A DNA stretch of 64,000 bases from positions 47,495 to 111,494 of the forward strand of contig CADADE010000006.1 in NCBI GenBank assembly GCA_902786615.1, in the 5' to 3' direction. Under the pieces are notes generated by a model. It had not been told where the DNA came from. It searched no databases and was given only the letters and a program-made list of their open reading frames with translations. The position numbers and the translations under genes are program-made. The first letter of the stretch is position 1; each line of letters starts with the position of its first letter. Shown here piece by piece: positions 50,490-59,104 of this stretch. The DNA comes from Oscillospiraceae bacterium (GTDB lineage: Bacteria; Bacillota_A; Clostridia; Oscillospirales; Oscillospiraceae).

Positions 50490-51968
50490 ATGAAAGAGGA
50501 ATTCCGCGACCTGCTCCGTCAGCATGGACACAGTGAAATGCCCAGGGTGCTGTTGGCCGCGGCTGAATGCGCGCCTATCTCCAAGACCGGCGGGCTTGCC
50601 GACGTTGTCGGCATTCTGCCCAAGGCCCTCAGGGGAGTCGGCGTCGAAGCGCGGGTCATCACGCCCTATCACCGATGCATCAAGGAGAAATACGCTTCTC
50701 AGGTTGAGCATATGTTTGACTTCTACATACGGCTCGGCTGGCGAAACTCCTACGTCGGCATCGAGAAGCTGATCCTCGACGGGATCGTCATTTATCTTGT
50801 GGACAATGAGGATTACTTCGGCGACAGGATTTACCTCGGCGGCCAGCGGGAGGGGGAGCAGTACTCCTACTTCTGCCGGGCGATTCTGGAGACGCTGCCG
50901 CGGCTGGATTTTGAACCGGATGTGATCCACTGCAACGACTGGCAGACCGCCATGCTCCCCATGCTGGGACATACCCAGTACAAGGGACAGCTTCAGGACA
51001 AGGTCAAATACCTGCTGACGATCCACAATATCGCCTTTCAGGGAAAGTTCGGCTTTGATTTTGTGCAGGATATGTTCGGCGTCGACCCCTGCTATTATAC
51101 GCCGGAGTTTATCGAGCTCAACGGCTGCGCGGACTATCTCAAGGCGGGCTGTGTCTTCGCCGACAGAATCAATACCGTGAGTCCCAGCTATGCCGAGGAA
51201 ATCAGGACGCCGTATTTTGCCGAGGGGCTGGAGGGTATCCTGAACGCGCGCACCAAGTCCCTAACCGGCATACTCAACGGCATTGATCGGGAGTTTTTCA
51301 ATCCCGAGACCGACCCTGTGCTGCCGGAGCGCTATACCTTCGCGAAGAGGGAGGGCAAGGCTGTCTGCAAGCAGCGCCTGCAGGCTTACATGGGCCTCAC
51401 CCAGCGCCCGGACGTTCCCCTCTTTGCCATGGTCACGCGCATGACCGAGCAGAAGGGCTTTGACCTTGTGGCCTGTGTGCTCGACGACATGATGTGCCGT
51501 GAGGATATGCAGTTCATGCTGCTCGGCAGCGGGGATGAGCACTTTGAAAAATTCATGGCCGCGGCCGAGAAACGCTATCCCGGAAAACTCTGCGCCTATA
51601 TCGGGTATAAAGAGGAGCTTTCCCACCTGGTCTATGCCGGCAGCGACTTTTTCCTCATGCCCTCCCGCTTTGAGCCGTGCGGCCTGAGCCAGATGATCGC
51701 CATGCGCTATGGCAGCGTGCCCGTCGTACGCGAAACCGGCGGCCTGCGCGACACGGTGATTCCCTATAACCGCTTCCCCGACACGGGCAACGGCTTCTCC
51801 TTCGTGAACTTTGACGCCTGGGAGATGCGCGACGCCATGCGCCTTGCCATGGCCTGCTACAGGGATCAGGAGGTCATGGAAAACCTGATAGGCAATGCCA
51901 TGAGAACAGAATTCGGCTTTGAACACGCGGCCGAGGAATATGCGAGACACTATATATGGATGCTTTGA
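50490..51968 (+). CDS. glgA: Glycogen synthase (ADP-glucose)
   Basis: GT5 glycosyltransferase adding glucose from ADP-glucose to glycogen. 492 residues with SKTGGLADVVG at the acceptor site, the NTVSPSYAEEI segment, MVTRMTEQKGFDLV and the C-terminal PSRFEPCGLSQMIAMRYGSVPVVRETGGL. Start ATG 50490 with ACAGGAGG. Its last 13 nt overlap the GH13 gene, so glycogen synthesis and breakdown enzymes are made together. No glgB, glgC or glgD nearby. Confidence 0.97.
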   Translation: MKEEFRDLLRQHGHSEMPRVLLAAAECAPISKTGGLADVVGILPKALRGVGVEARVITPYHRCIKEKYASQVEHMFDFYIRLGWRNSYVGIEKLILDGIVIYLVDNEDYFGDRIYLGGQREGEQYSYFCRAILETLPRLDFEPDVIHCNDWQTAMLPMLGHTQYKGQLQDKVKYLLTIHNIAFQGKFGFDFVQDMFGVDPCYYTPEFIELNGCADYLKAGCVFADRINTVSPSYAEEIRTPYFAEGLEGILNARTKSLTGILNGIDREFFNPETDPVLPERYTFAKREGKAVCKQRLQAYMGLTQRPDVPLFAMVTRMTEQKGFDLVACVLDDMMCREDMQFMLLGSGDEHFEKFMAAAEKRYPGKLCAYIGYKEELSHLVYAGSDFFLMPSRFEPCGLSQMIAMRYGSVPVVRETGGLRDTVIPYNRFPDTGNGFSFVNFDAWEMRDAMRLAMACYRDQEVMENLIGNAMRTEFGFEHAAEEYARHYIWML

Positions 51969-54340
51969 ATGACAAAACCTTTACCGTTTATTTCGGCGGA
52001 AAATATTATGAGGACTGGACGGAGGACTATACCCTCTCCATCCATTACGAAAACCGGCGGGAGGTGCAGGCCGCGAAGGAAAACGGGAAATGGGTTCCCG
52101 CCGGCGGCGACCAGCAGATCTGTTCGCTGCTGCGCTCTCCCTTCTGCCCGCAGCTCATGCAGGATTATTTCCAGGCTGCGGCGACGGTGTATGCCGCCAT
52201 TCACGACTGCCTCTCCAGGGGACTGAAGCTTGATCGCCTGAACGAGTGCTTCCAGGTGTCCGGCATGCCGCTGGTCGCCCCGGAGCTGCTGCGCCTTTTG
52301 ATGGACGACTGCGGCATGCGCCTCGAGGAGGCCTACCGCATCACCGCCCAGTGCTGCGACGATCTCAACTGTGAGGGCATCCAGCCCCAGTACATCAAGG
52401 CCTATCAGCCCCGCACGGCCCACGTTGTCAGCATTCTGCGCCGCACCATCGACAGCGCCCCGGCCCTGATCCATGACAGCCGTCTGCCCGAGTACCGCAG
52501 CCGCTACGGCGCCGTGCGCGTCGGCCGGGATCTGCGCCTGGCCTTCCGCTGCCGCGGCGGGCAGATCGTGCGCGCGGAGCTTGTGCTGTGGGGGGATAAC
52601 TTCGAGCACAGCGTGTCCATGGAAAAGGAAGGGAACCTCTACTATGTCGATCTCACCATGGACAATACGCCCATGGCGCTCTGGTATGCCTTCTATGTGG
52701 AAACCGAGAGCAGCGCGCACTGGCTGTGCCCGGATGAGTCCGGCTATCTCGGCCACATCTATCCGCGCCGGGAGGGCGGCTTCCGCCTGACGGTGTATGA
52801 CCCCGACTTTGAGACGCCGGCGTGGTTCCGCAAGAGCATTATGTATCAGGTTTTCCCGGACCGCTTCGGCTTTTCCGACGACGATACCGCCGAGAAGGGC
52901 ATCGCCTATCATGAGAGCCTGGGTCAGATCCCGGAGCTGCACAAGAGCATCGACGAACCGGTCCGCCATACGCCGCGCAGCTTTGAGGCATTCTACAGCC
53001 CGGATGATTTTTACGGCGGCACCTTCAAGGGCATTGAGGCTAAGCTTCCCTATCTCAAAGAGCTGGGGATCAGCTGCCTGTACCTCAACCCCATCGTGGA
53101 GGCCCGGTCCAACCACCGCTATGATACCTCCGACTACTCAAAGCCCGATCCCATCCTGGGAAGCGTGGAGGATTTTGAGAGGCTCTGCGCCGCGGCGAAG
53201 GAGCAGGGGATCCGCATTATCCTCGACGGCGTGTTTTCCCACACCGGCAGCGACAGCATCTACTTTGACCGATACGGTCATTACGGCGGTGAGGGCGCGT
53301 GCAGCGGACCGGAATCGCCCTATTATTCCTGGTACGATTTCCAGGAATTCCCCCAGCATTACCGCTGCTGGTGGGGCTTTGAGGATCTGCCCGAGGTCAA
53401 CGAGCATGATCCCCGCTGGCTGCGCTATATCGTCACCGGCAAGGACAGCATCATGAAGCTGTGGCTGCGCCGGGGCGCGTCCGGCTGGCGCCTGGATGTG
53501 GCGGATGAACTGCCGGACGACGTGCTGATCCAGATGCGAAGCTCCGTCAAAAAGGCCGATCCCGACGCCGCCATCATCGGCGAGGTGTGGGAGGACGCCG
53601 TCATCAAGGAGAGCTACGGCTCCCGCCGGAAATACGCCCTGGGCACGGCGCTGGATTCCGCCATGAACTATCCGCTGCGCACGGCGGTGATGGACTTTGC
53701 CCACTGGACGACCAACGCCTACCAGCTGCGCGATTTTCTGATCGGGCAGCAGATGAACTACCCCTGGCCCTTCTATTATGCGCTGATGAACCTGCTGGGC
53801 TCTCATGACGTGCCGCGCCTGAAAACCGTGCTCGCCACCGACGTGAACCTGCGCAGCCTGAGCCGTGACGATCAGCTTGCCGTGCAGTTCAACGCCGCGG
53901 CGCTGGAACGGGCCGAGGCGCTGGAGAAGATGTGCGCCGTCCTGCAGTTTGCGCTGCCCGGCGTCCCCAGCATCTATTACGGCGACGAGCAGGGCATGGA
54001 GGGGATCGGCGATCCCTTCAACCGCGCCCCCTTCAAGGAGGGGAGCAAGAGTCTGCACCAGCATTACACAGAGCTTGCCGCGCTGCGCACCAGCTCCGCG
54101 GCGCTCTCCACCGGCCGGGCCGTCTTTCTGGCCGAAAACAGCGAGGTGCTGCTGGTCCTGCGTTATATCACGGACGGCCGCGATATCTTCGGGGAAGAGA
54201 GCGAAAACGCCGTCTGGCTATGCGTCATCAACCGCAGCGACACAGCCCAGAGCTACCATGCCGACTGCAGCGCGGCGGGTCTCGGCATATACAACGGGAC
54301 TGCAAAGCCGCTCTCCGGCGAGATCATCCGACTCCGCTGA
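51956..54340 (+). CDS. GH13 alpha-glucanohydrolase with phosphorylase-like N-terminus
   Basis: 794 residues. The GH13 catalytic domain (about 285-700) has nucleophile Asp514 (GWRLDVADE), acid/base Glu543 (IIGEVWED) and Asp618 (GSHDVPRL), so hydrolysis or transglycosylation of alpha-glucans is expected, probably neopullulanase or cyclomaltodextrinase-like. Before it, residues about 150-260 resemble CBM34/N-terminal domain, and residues about 57-145 (QDYFQAAATVYAAIHDCLSR; PLVAPELLRLLMDDCGMRLEEAYRIT) resemble the glycogen phosphorylase segment around NDTHPxLAIPELMR. C-terminal beta domain to 794. Overlaps glgA. Confidence 0.85.
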   Translation: MDALNDKTFTVYFGGKYYEDWTEDYTLSIHYENRREVQAAKENGKWVPAGGDQQICSLLRSPFCPQLMQDYFQAAATVYAAIHDCLSRGLKLDRLNECFQVSGMPLVAPELLRLLMDDCGMRLEEAYRITAQCCDDLNCEGIQPQYIKAYQPRTAHVVSILRRTIDSAPALIHDSRLPEYRSRYGAVRVGRDLRLAFRCRGGQIVRAELVLWGDNFEHSVSMEKEGNLYYVDLTMDNTPMALWYAFYVETESSAHWLCPDESGYLGHIYPRREGGFRLTVYDPDFETPAWFRKSIMYQVFPDRFGFSDDDTAEKGIAYHESLGQIPELHKSIDEPVRHTPRSFEAFYSPDDFYGGTFKGIEAKLPYLKELGISCLYLNPIVEARSNHRYDTSDYSKPDPILGSVEDFERLCAAAKEQGIRIILDGVFSHTGSDSIYFDRYGHYGGEGACSGPESPYYSWYDFQEFPQHYRCWWGFEDLPEVNEHDPRWLRYIVTGKDSIMKLWLRRGASGWRLDVADELPDDVLIQMRSSVKKADPDAAIIGEVWEDAVIKESYGSRRKYALGTALDSAMNYPLRTAVMDFAHWTTNAYQLRDFLIGQQMNYPWPFYYALMNLLGSHDVPRLKTVLATDVNLRSLSRDDQLAVQFNAAALERAEALEKMCAVLQFALPGVPSIYYGDEQGMEGIGDPFNRAPFKEGSKSLHQHYTELAALRTSSAALSTGRAVFLAENSEVLLVLRYITDGRDIFGEESENAVWLCVINRSDTAQSYHADCSAAGLGIYNGTAKPLSGEIIRLR

Positions 54341-54433
54341 GAAAAAAACAGGGAAAAGGGGGAGCGGACGCTTCCCCTTGTTGTATAATTACACAAAAAT
54401 CCAAAATACAGACCCGTTTGGGGCAATAAATAC

Positions 54434-54462
54434 TTGAAAACGCGCTGCCGCTTGTATATAAT
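54434..54462 (+). promoter_or_regulatory. Promoter for nrdR
   Basis: TTGAAA (54434-54439), 17-nt spacer and TATAAT (54457-54462). Just downstream, ACACAAAATATACAT (54473-54487) partly resembles the NrdR-box consensus ACACwATATnTnGTGT; only one candidate box is seen. Confidence 0.75.
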
Positions 54463-54518
54463 TTCTGCGGTCACACAAAATATACATAACCTGCGGCGCA
54501 TGAATGGGAGATAGAGAT

Positions 54519-54974
54519 ATGAAATGTCCGTTTTGCGGTTACACCGAGAGTAAAGTCATCGACTCACGCCCGGCAGAGGAAGGCACCTCCATTCGCCGCC
54601 GCCGGGAGTGCCTGTCCTGCCAGAAGCGTTTTACCACCTACGAGAACATCGAGCGCATGCCTCTGATCGTCGTCAAGCGCGACGGCAGCCGCGAGTCCTT
54701 TGATAAGGTCAAGCTCATCAACGGCATGGTCCGCGCCTGCGAAAAGCGCCCGGTCCCCCTCGCCACGCTGGAGGGGATCGCGGACGAAATCGAGCAGGAG
54801 CTGCAGAGCAATCTTGAGCGCGAGGTCAAAAGCGTCGATATCGGAGAAATGGTCATGTCCCGCCTCAAAACGGTGGACGAGGTGGCCTACGTCCGCTTCG
54901 CTTCCGTGTATCGCAGCTTCAAGGATATCAACACCTTCATGGAGGAGCTGACCAAGCTTCTGACCGAGAAGTAA
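54519..54974 (+). CDS. nrdR: Transcriptional repressor NrdR
   Basis: Zinc-ribbon/ATP-cone regulator of ribonucleotide reductase genes. 151 residues: zinc ribbon Cys3, Cys6, Cys31, Cys34 ([15 protein letters not shown]), then the ATP-cone ([26 protein letters not shown]). ATG 54519 has GGGAG upstream; a longer frame begins at ATG 54504. Single-gene unit. Confidence 0.96.
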   Translation: MKCPFCGYTESKVIDSRPAEEGTSIRRRRECLSCQKRFTTYENIERMPLIVVKRDGSRESFDKVKLINGMVRACEKRPVPLATLEGIADEIEQELQSNLEREVKSVDIGEMVMSRLKTVDEVAYVRFASVYRSFKDINTFMEELTKLLTEK

Positions 54975-55002
54975 GCTTTTCGCGGCAGCGCACGCTTTCG
55001 CC

Positions 55003-55383
55003 TCAGAATACCGTCCCCCAGCTGATGTGCTCCATCTCCCGGATGCAGTCCAGGTGGTAGCGCAGCCGTTCATAGGCGGCGGGGAGAGCGCGGGCTTCTC
55101 CGCTCAGCAGCGCCTGCAGCGTCTCATAAAAAACGTCGCTGGTGCTGTCAAGCTCCGGGTGGCGCAAAAAGACCTGCGTATAGCCGCGTGCCGAAAGCCA
55201 GATGCGCTTGGCGGCTTCAAGCTGTTCCCGGGCGTAAGCCGGGTCTGCGGCGAGACTCGCCTTCTCCGAGAGCTTCAGGTGTTCCTTGATCTCCCCGGTC
55301 AGGCTGTCCGCCCGATGAATATTCCAGACCGAGGCCGCGATCAGGGTGAGCAGCAGCAGCGCCGCGCCGATTTCTCGCTTCAT
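55003..55383 (-). CDS. DUF4363-like small membrane protein
   Basis: 126 residues, one N-terminal TM segment (LLLLTLIAASVWNI) then a helical extracytoplasmic region with Glu/Lys-rich heptads (LTGEIKEHLKLSEKASLA) and ending FLRHPELDSTSDVFYE. It matches the DUF4363 type often encoded next to DUF421 genes in Clostridia. ATGA overlap with the upstream DUF421 gene. Function unknown. Confidence 0.75.
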   Translation of the reverse strand: MKREIGAALLLLTLIAASVWNIHRADSLTGEIKEHLKLSEKASLAADPAYAREQLEAAKRIWLSARGYTQVFLRHPELDSTSDVFYETLQALLSGEARALPAAYERLRYHLDCIREMEHISWGTVF

Positions 55384-56069
55384 GAGTTTGCCTCCTTTTC
55401 CGCAATATAGCTCTGACCGGCGTGATTGACGGTCATGAGATAGATATCCTTCGGCTCCTTCTTGTTCTGACGGCTGAGCTCGTCACGCAGCCATTGTGTG
55501 TCGTGCCCCAGGCTGCGGAGGTTCTTTTCGATCACGCGCCCCTCGCTGATGACGATCAGGGGACAGCCCCCGTCCGTGGTTTCAATGCCCATCTGAGCGG
55601 CGGTGGGCGGCAGCTCGGCTGGGTAGGGGATCACATTCAGGCGGCCGTCGGTCTCCAGAACGGCGTACTCCACCTGGCTGAGATCGAACATACCCTGCTT
55701 GCGCAGCTCCTGCAGCAGCTCATCCGCGGTAAAGCGGTTGGCATGCATCTCCCGCTGGTCGATGACCCCGCGGGTAACGAGCGTGCTGGGTCTGCCGAAC
55801 AGCAGCGTGCGCAGGCGGATGCTCTTCATGCTCAGCCCTGCGATCAGCACCTCGAAGCAAAAGAGCGTGAGGATCGGCACGAGGCCGTTGGTCATGGGAA
55901 TGCCCACGTCCTGCAGCGGGTGAGAGGCCAGATCCGCGATCAGCGAGGCCACCACAAATTCCGACAGCTCCATTTCGCCGAGCTGCCGCTTGCCCATCAG
56001 CCGCATGGCCAGCAGCAGCGCAAAGTATATGATGCCGGTACGAATGATTACAATCGCCAATTTTCTCAC
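55380..56069 (-). CDS. DUF421/YetF-like membrane protein
   Basis: 229-residue protein: three TM segments (VIIRTGIIYFALLLAMRLMG, ELSEFVVASLIADLASHPL, LVPILTLFCFEVLIAGLS), then a cytoplasmic alpha/beta domain with GRPSTLVTRGVIDQREMHANRFTADEL, the DUF421/YetF hallmark. The frame runs to 56561; GTG 56069 (or TTG 56060) aligns best. The family is linked to spore and membrane functions, with no defined activity. Confidence 0.8.
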   Translation of the reverse strand: MRKLAIVIIRTGIIYFALLLAMRLMGKRQLGEMELSEFVVASLIADLASHPLQDVGIPMTNGLVPILTLFCFEVLIAGLSMKSIRLRTLLFGRPSTLVTRGVIDQREMHANRFTADELLQELRKQGMFDLSQVEYAVLETDGRLNVIPYPAELPPTAAQMGIETTDGGCPLIVISEGRVIEKNLRSLGHDTQWLRDELSRQNKKEPKDIYLMTVNHAGQSYIAEKEANS

Positions 56070-56114
56070 CTCGGGACATAGTTTGCCCGAAAAGAAGAAA
56101 ACTAAAGGTGACGA

Positions 56115-56822
56115 ATGAAAACCATTATCTGTGAAAACAGTGAAAATCAGCTCTTCGAGGCAGGCGCCGACCTGATCCGGGAGCAGGTGATGGACATGAA
56201 ACCGGACAGCGTTCTGGCCCTTGCCTGCGGCGAGACGATGAAGCCCCTCTGGGCGCGGCTGGCCGATCTCTGCAAAGAGGGGAAGCTCAGCCTGAAGGAT
56301 GTCCGCATCCTCTGCGTGAGCGAGCTTTGCGGCGTGGAAGAAGCCAAATCCTGCCGCCATGCCCTGACGGAGGGACTGCTGAGAAAAACCGACGCGAAGC
56401 CTGAAAACTGCTTTTTTCCCGACCCGGACGCGCCGGAGGCATACGACCGCCTGATAGAAAAGCTGGGCGGCGTCGACCTTGCCGTGCTTGGGCTCGGCGA
56501 GAACTGCCATATCGGCTATAACGAGCCGGGTACGCTTTTTGAATCCCGCACCCACGTTCAAAAGCTCACGGAGCGCACAAAGCGCCAGCTTTTAAGGCGC
56601 GGCTTTACGGACGGCGACATGCCGGAGCGGGCTGTGACCATGGGTGTGCGCAGCCTGACCGAGGCGCGAAGGGTCCTGCTTCTCGCTGCCGGCGCGCAGA
56701 AGGCCGCCGCGGTCTACCAGATGCTCTACGCCAAAACCACAAGCTATGTCCCGGCCGCCTTTCTGCAGATCCCGTCTGACGTCACGGTGCTGCTGGACAG
56801 GGAAGCGGCGGAGAAGCTGTAA
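56115..56822 (+). CDS. NagB-like protein with altered active site
   Basis: 235-residue protein homologous to glucosamine-6-phosphate deaminase (NagB/6PGL superfamily) over its whole length: ALACGETMKPLW, then GLGENCHIGYNEPGT and RAVTMGVRSLTEARRVLLLAAG. The NagB FNMDEYVG segment, with its catalytic Asp, is CVSELCG here; the second Asp (GxGxDGHIAFNEP) is Asn130, though His132 and Glu137 remain. Activity is therefore doubtful; a regulatory or other sugar-phosphate role is possible. Followed by glmM, so it belongs to amino-sugar metabolism. Confidence 0.72.
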   Translation: MKTIICENSENQLFEAGADLIREQVMDMKPDSVLALACGETMKPLWARLADLCKEGKLSLKDVRILCVSELCGVEEAKSCRHALTEGLLRKTDAKPENCFFPDPDAPEAYDRLIEKLGGVDLAVLGLGENCHIGYNEPGTLFESRTHVQKLTERTKRQLLRRGFTDGDMPERAVTMGVRSLTEARRVLLLAAGAQKAAAVYQMLYAKTTSYVPAAFLQIPSDVTVLLDREAAEKL

Positions 56823-56836
56823 TAATCTGCGTTTTC

Positions 56837-56859
56837 AAATGCGGACATCGTCCGCATTT
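56837..56859. other. Hairpin between the nagB-like gene and glmM
   Basis: AAATGCGGAC pairs perfectly with GTCCGCATTT around a 3-nt loop. No T run, so it may be a processing or attenuation hairpin. The AGGAGG ribosome site of glmM follows. Confidence 0.5.
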
Positions 56860-56879
56860 CAATATGAGGAGGAATACAT

Positions 56880-58229
56880 ATGGGTAAATACTTCGGAACC
56901 GACGGTTTTCGCGGTGAGGCCAATGTCAACCTGACCGTGGACCACGCCTTCCGTATCGGCCGTTATCTCGGATGGTACTACGGACAGAACCACAAGGCCA
57001 AGGTGGTCATCGGCAAGGACACCCGCCGATCCAGCTACATGTTTGAAAATGCGCTCTGCGCGGGTCTCACCGCCTCGGGCGCGGACGCCTGTCTGCTGCA
57101 TGTCACCTCCACGCCGAGCGTTTCCTACATCGCCCGGGCCGACGATTTTGACTGCGGCATCATGATTTCCGCAAGCCACAATCCCTTCTACGACAACGGC
57201 ATCAAGCTTCTCAACGGCGACGGTGAGAAGATGGAGGAGAGCGTGCTGGACGGTATCGAGGAATATCTCGACTCCGACCGCGACCTGCCCTACGCCGTGC
57301 GCGACGCCATCGGCTGCACCGTGGACTATGCCGCGGGCCGCAACCGCTATATCGGCTATCTCATCTCTCTCGCCACCCGCTCCTACAAGGGCTACAAGAT
57401 CGGCCTCGACTGCGCCAACGGCAGCACCTGGCAGATGGCCAAGAGCGTCTTTGACGCCCTGGGCGCCGACACCTATGTGATCGCAAACCGCCCCGACGGC
57501 CTGAACATCAATGTGGACTGCGGCTCGACCCATCTGGGCAACCTCAGAAAATTCGTGCTGGAAAACAAGCTCGATCTGGGCTTTGCCTTCGACGGGGACG
57601 CGGACCGCTGCCTCGCCGTGGACGAGAAGGGCAACGAAATCAACGGCGACTTCATCATGTACATCTGCGCCAAGTACATGAAGGAAAACGGCAGCTTCGG
57701 CAATTCCAAGGTCGTCACCACAGTCATGAGCAATATGGGCCTTTACAAGGCGCTTGACGAGCTCGGCATCGGCTACGAGAAGACCGCCGTGGGCGACAAG
57801 TATGTCGCGGAGAATATGCGCCAGAACGGCCATATCCTGGGCGGCGAGCAGTCCGGCCACATCATCTTCGGCCGCCTTGCCAACACCGGCGACGGGCTTC
57901 TGACCGCCATCAAGGTCATGGAAGCCGTGACCGAGACCAAGCAGCCCCTGTCCGCCCTCGCTGCCGGCATGACCATGTACCCCCAGGTGCTCAAAAACGT
58001 CATCGTCACGGATAAGGACGAGACGCTCAACTGCCCGGAGGTCAAGGCCGCGGTAAAGAAAGCGGAGGAGGAGCTCGGCACGAACGGCCGCGTCCTGCTC
58101 AGAAAGAGCGGCACAGAGCCCCTGCTGCGCGTTATGAGCGAGGCTGCCACGAAGGAGCTGTGCGAGGAAAAGGTTGACAACATCATCGCCGCGATGCAGA
58201 CGGCGGGAAAGCTGATCCGGGTGAAATAA
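56880..58229 (+). CDS. glmM: Phosphoglucosamine mutase
   Basis: Converts glucosamine-6-phosphate to glucosamine-1-phosphate for UDP-GlcNAc. 449 residues: start motif KYFGTDGFRGEAN, phosphoserine loop MISASHNPFYDNGIK, metal loop AFDGDADRC, sugar loop GEQSGHIIF and phosphate loop RKSGTEPLLRVM. The Ser in SASHNP is the phosphorylation site. Standard GlmM length and motif order; coupled with the downstream gene, whose ATG is 1 nt beyond the stop. Confidence 0.95.
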   Translation: MGKYFGTDGFRGEANVNLTVDHAFRIGRYLGWYYGQNHKAKVVIGKDTRRSSYMFENALCAGLTASGADACLLHVTSTPSVSYIARADDFDCGIMISASHNPFYDNGIKLLNGDGEKMEESVLDGIEEYLDSDRDLPYAVRDAIGCTVDYAAGRNRYIGYLISLATRSYKGYKIGLDCANGSTWQMAKSVFDALGADTYVIANRPDGLNINVDCGSTHLGNLRKFVLENKLDLGFAFDGDADRCLAVDEKGNEINGDFIMYICAKYMKENGSFGNSKVVTTVMSNMGLYKALDELGIGYEKTAVGDKYVAENMRQNGHILGGEQSGHIIFGRLANTGDGLLTAIKVMEAVTETKQPLSALAAGMTMYPQVLKNVIVTDKDETLNCPEVKAAVKKAEEELGTNGRVLLRKSGTEPLLRVMSEAATKELCEEKVDNIIAAMQTAGKLIRVK

Positions 58230-58230
58230 C

Positions 58231-58890
58231 ATGATAGAAATTACAAAACTCTTCGATCTGGACAAAACGATCGCCAAAAAGCTCTTCGAGGGCAAGACCT
58301 ACCCCTGGGAGGTGCTGGATGAGATCAAGGAATTCATCCTCGCGCTCGGCCCCACGCTGGACCCGGAGGAATTTGACCAGCCCAGTGAGGGCGTATGGGT
58401 CGCCAAGGACGCGAAGGTTTTCCCCTCCGCCTGGCTCGGTTCCCCCTGCATCATCGACCACGGCGCGGAGATCCGCCACTGCGCCTTTATCCGCGGCAGC
58501 GCCATCGTCGGCAAGAACGCCGTCGTCGGCAACTCCGTGGAGCTGAAAAACGTGGTCCTCTTCGACAATGTCCAGACCCCGCATTATAACTACGTGGGCG
58601 ACAGCATTCTCGGCTACAAGGCGCACATGGGCGCAGGCTCCATCACCTCCAACGTGAAGAGCGACAAGAGCCATGTCGTGGTCAAGGACCCCGACGGCTT
58701 CATCGACACGGGCCGCAAGAAATTCGGCGCCATGCTGGGCGACTATGTGGAGGTCGGCTGCAACAGCGTGCTGAACCCCGGCACGGTCATCGGCCGCCAT
58801 ACAAACATCTATCCCACCTCCTGCGTGCGCGGCGTTATCCCCGCAAACTCCATCTACAAGGACAAGGTGGATATTATCCTGAAAAAGTAA
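58231..58890 (+). CDS. Left-handed beta-helix acyltransferase, GlmU C-terminal-like
   Basis: 219 residues. After an N-terminal helical segment (about 1-60, KKLFEGKTYPWEVLDEI), hexapeptide repeats form a left-handed beta helix (AFIRGSAIVGKNAVVGNSVELKNVVLFDNVQTPHYNYVGDSILGYKAHMGAGSITSN), which matches the acetyltransferase half of GlmU. It lacks the GlmU uridylyltransferase half. Placed with glmM, it may acetylate GlcN-1-P or be a related nucleotidyl/acyl transferase; the activity is inferred. Confidence 0.8.
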   Translation: MIEITKLFDLDKTIAKKLFEGKTYPWEVLDEIKEFILALGPTLDPEEFDQPSEGVWVAKDAKVFPSAWLGSPCIIDHGAEIRHCAFIRGSAIVGKNAVVGNSVELKNVVLFDNVQTPHYNYVGDSILGYKAHMGAGSITSNVKSDKSHVVVKDPDGFIDTGRKKFGAMLGDYVEVGCNSVLNPGTVIGRHTNIYPTSCVRGVIPANSIYKDKVDIILKK

Positions 58891-58922
58891 ACGTAATATT
58901 GTTTACATAATATCAAAGTACA

Positions 58923-58955
58923 GGCCGGAGCGGATCGCTTGGATCTGCTCCGGCC
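58923..58955 (+). terminator. Hairpin after the amino-sugar module
   Basis: GGCCGGAGCGGATC (58923-58936) pairs with GATCTGCTCCGGCC (58942-58955), 14 pairs with one G-U. No T tract follows, so it is a weak terminator at best. TTGTTTACATA (58899-58909) lies upstream. Confidence 0.55.
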
Positions 58956-59002
58956 CGCGCTGTTCCCGAAGGGAGATTTTGTAAGATTTTGACAGGATTT
59001 CA

Positions 59003-59031
59003 TTTACAATACTCTTTCCGCATGATATACT
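59003..59031 (+). promoter_or_regulatory. Promoter for the GGDEF-EAL gene
   Basis: TTTACA (59003-59008), 17-nt spacer and TATACT (59026-59031), extended -10 TGa. The nearby TTGACA at 58989 has no correctly spaced -10. Confidence 0.75.
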
Positions 59032-59104
59032 ATAAATATTATGATTCTATGGACAATTCCTGTTATTTCGGTCTTGTATCCTATAGGGAAGGAGCATTGA
59101 AAAT

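Noticed and set aside
54473..54487. NrdR box in the nrdR leader
   Set aside because: Only one partial match was seen, whereas NrdR sites usually come in pairs about 30 bp apart, so it is not listed as a site.
58989..58994. TTGACA as -35 of the GGDEF-EAL promoter
   Set aside because: No hexamer resembling TATAAT at 16-18 nt; TTTACA-N17-TATACT further downstream fits better.
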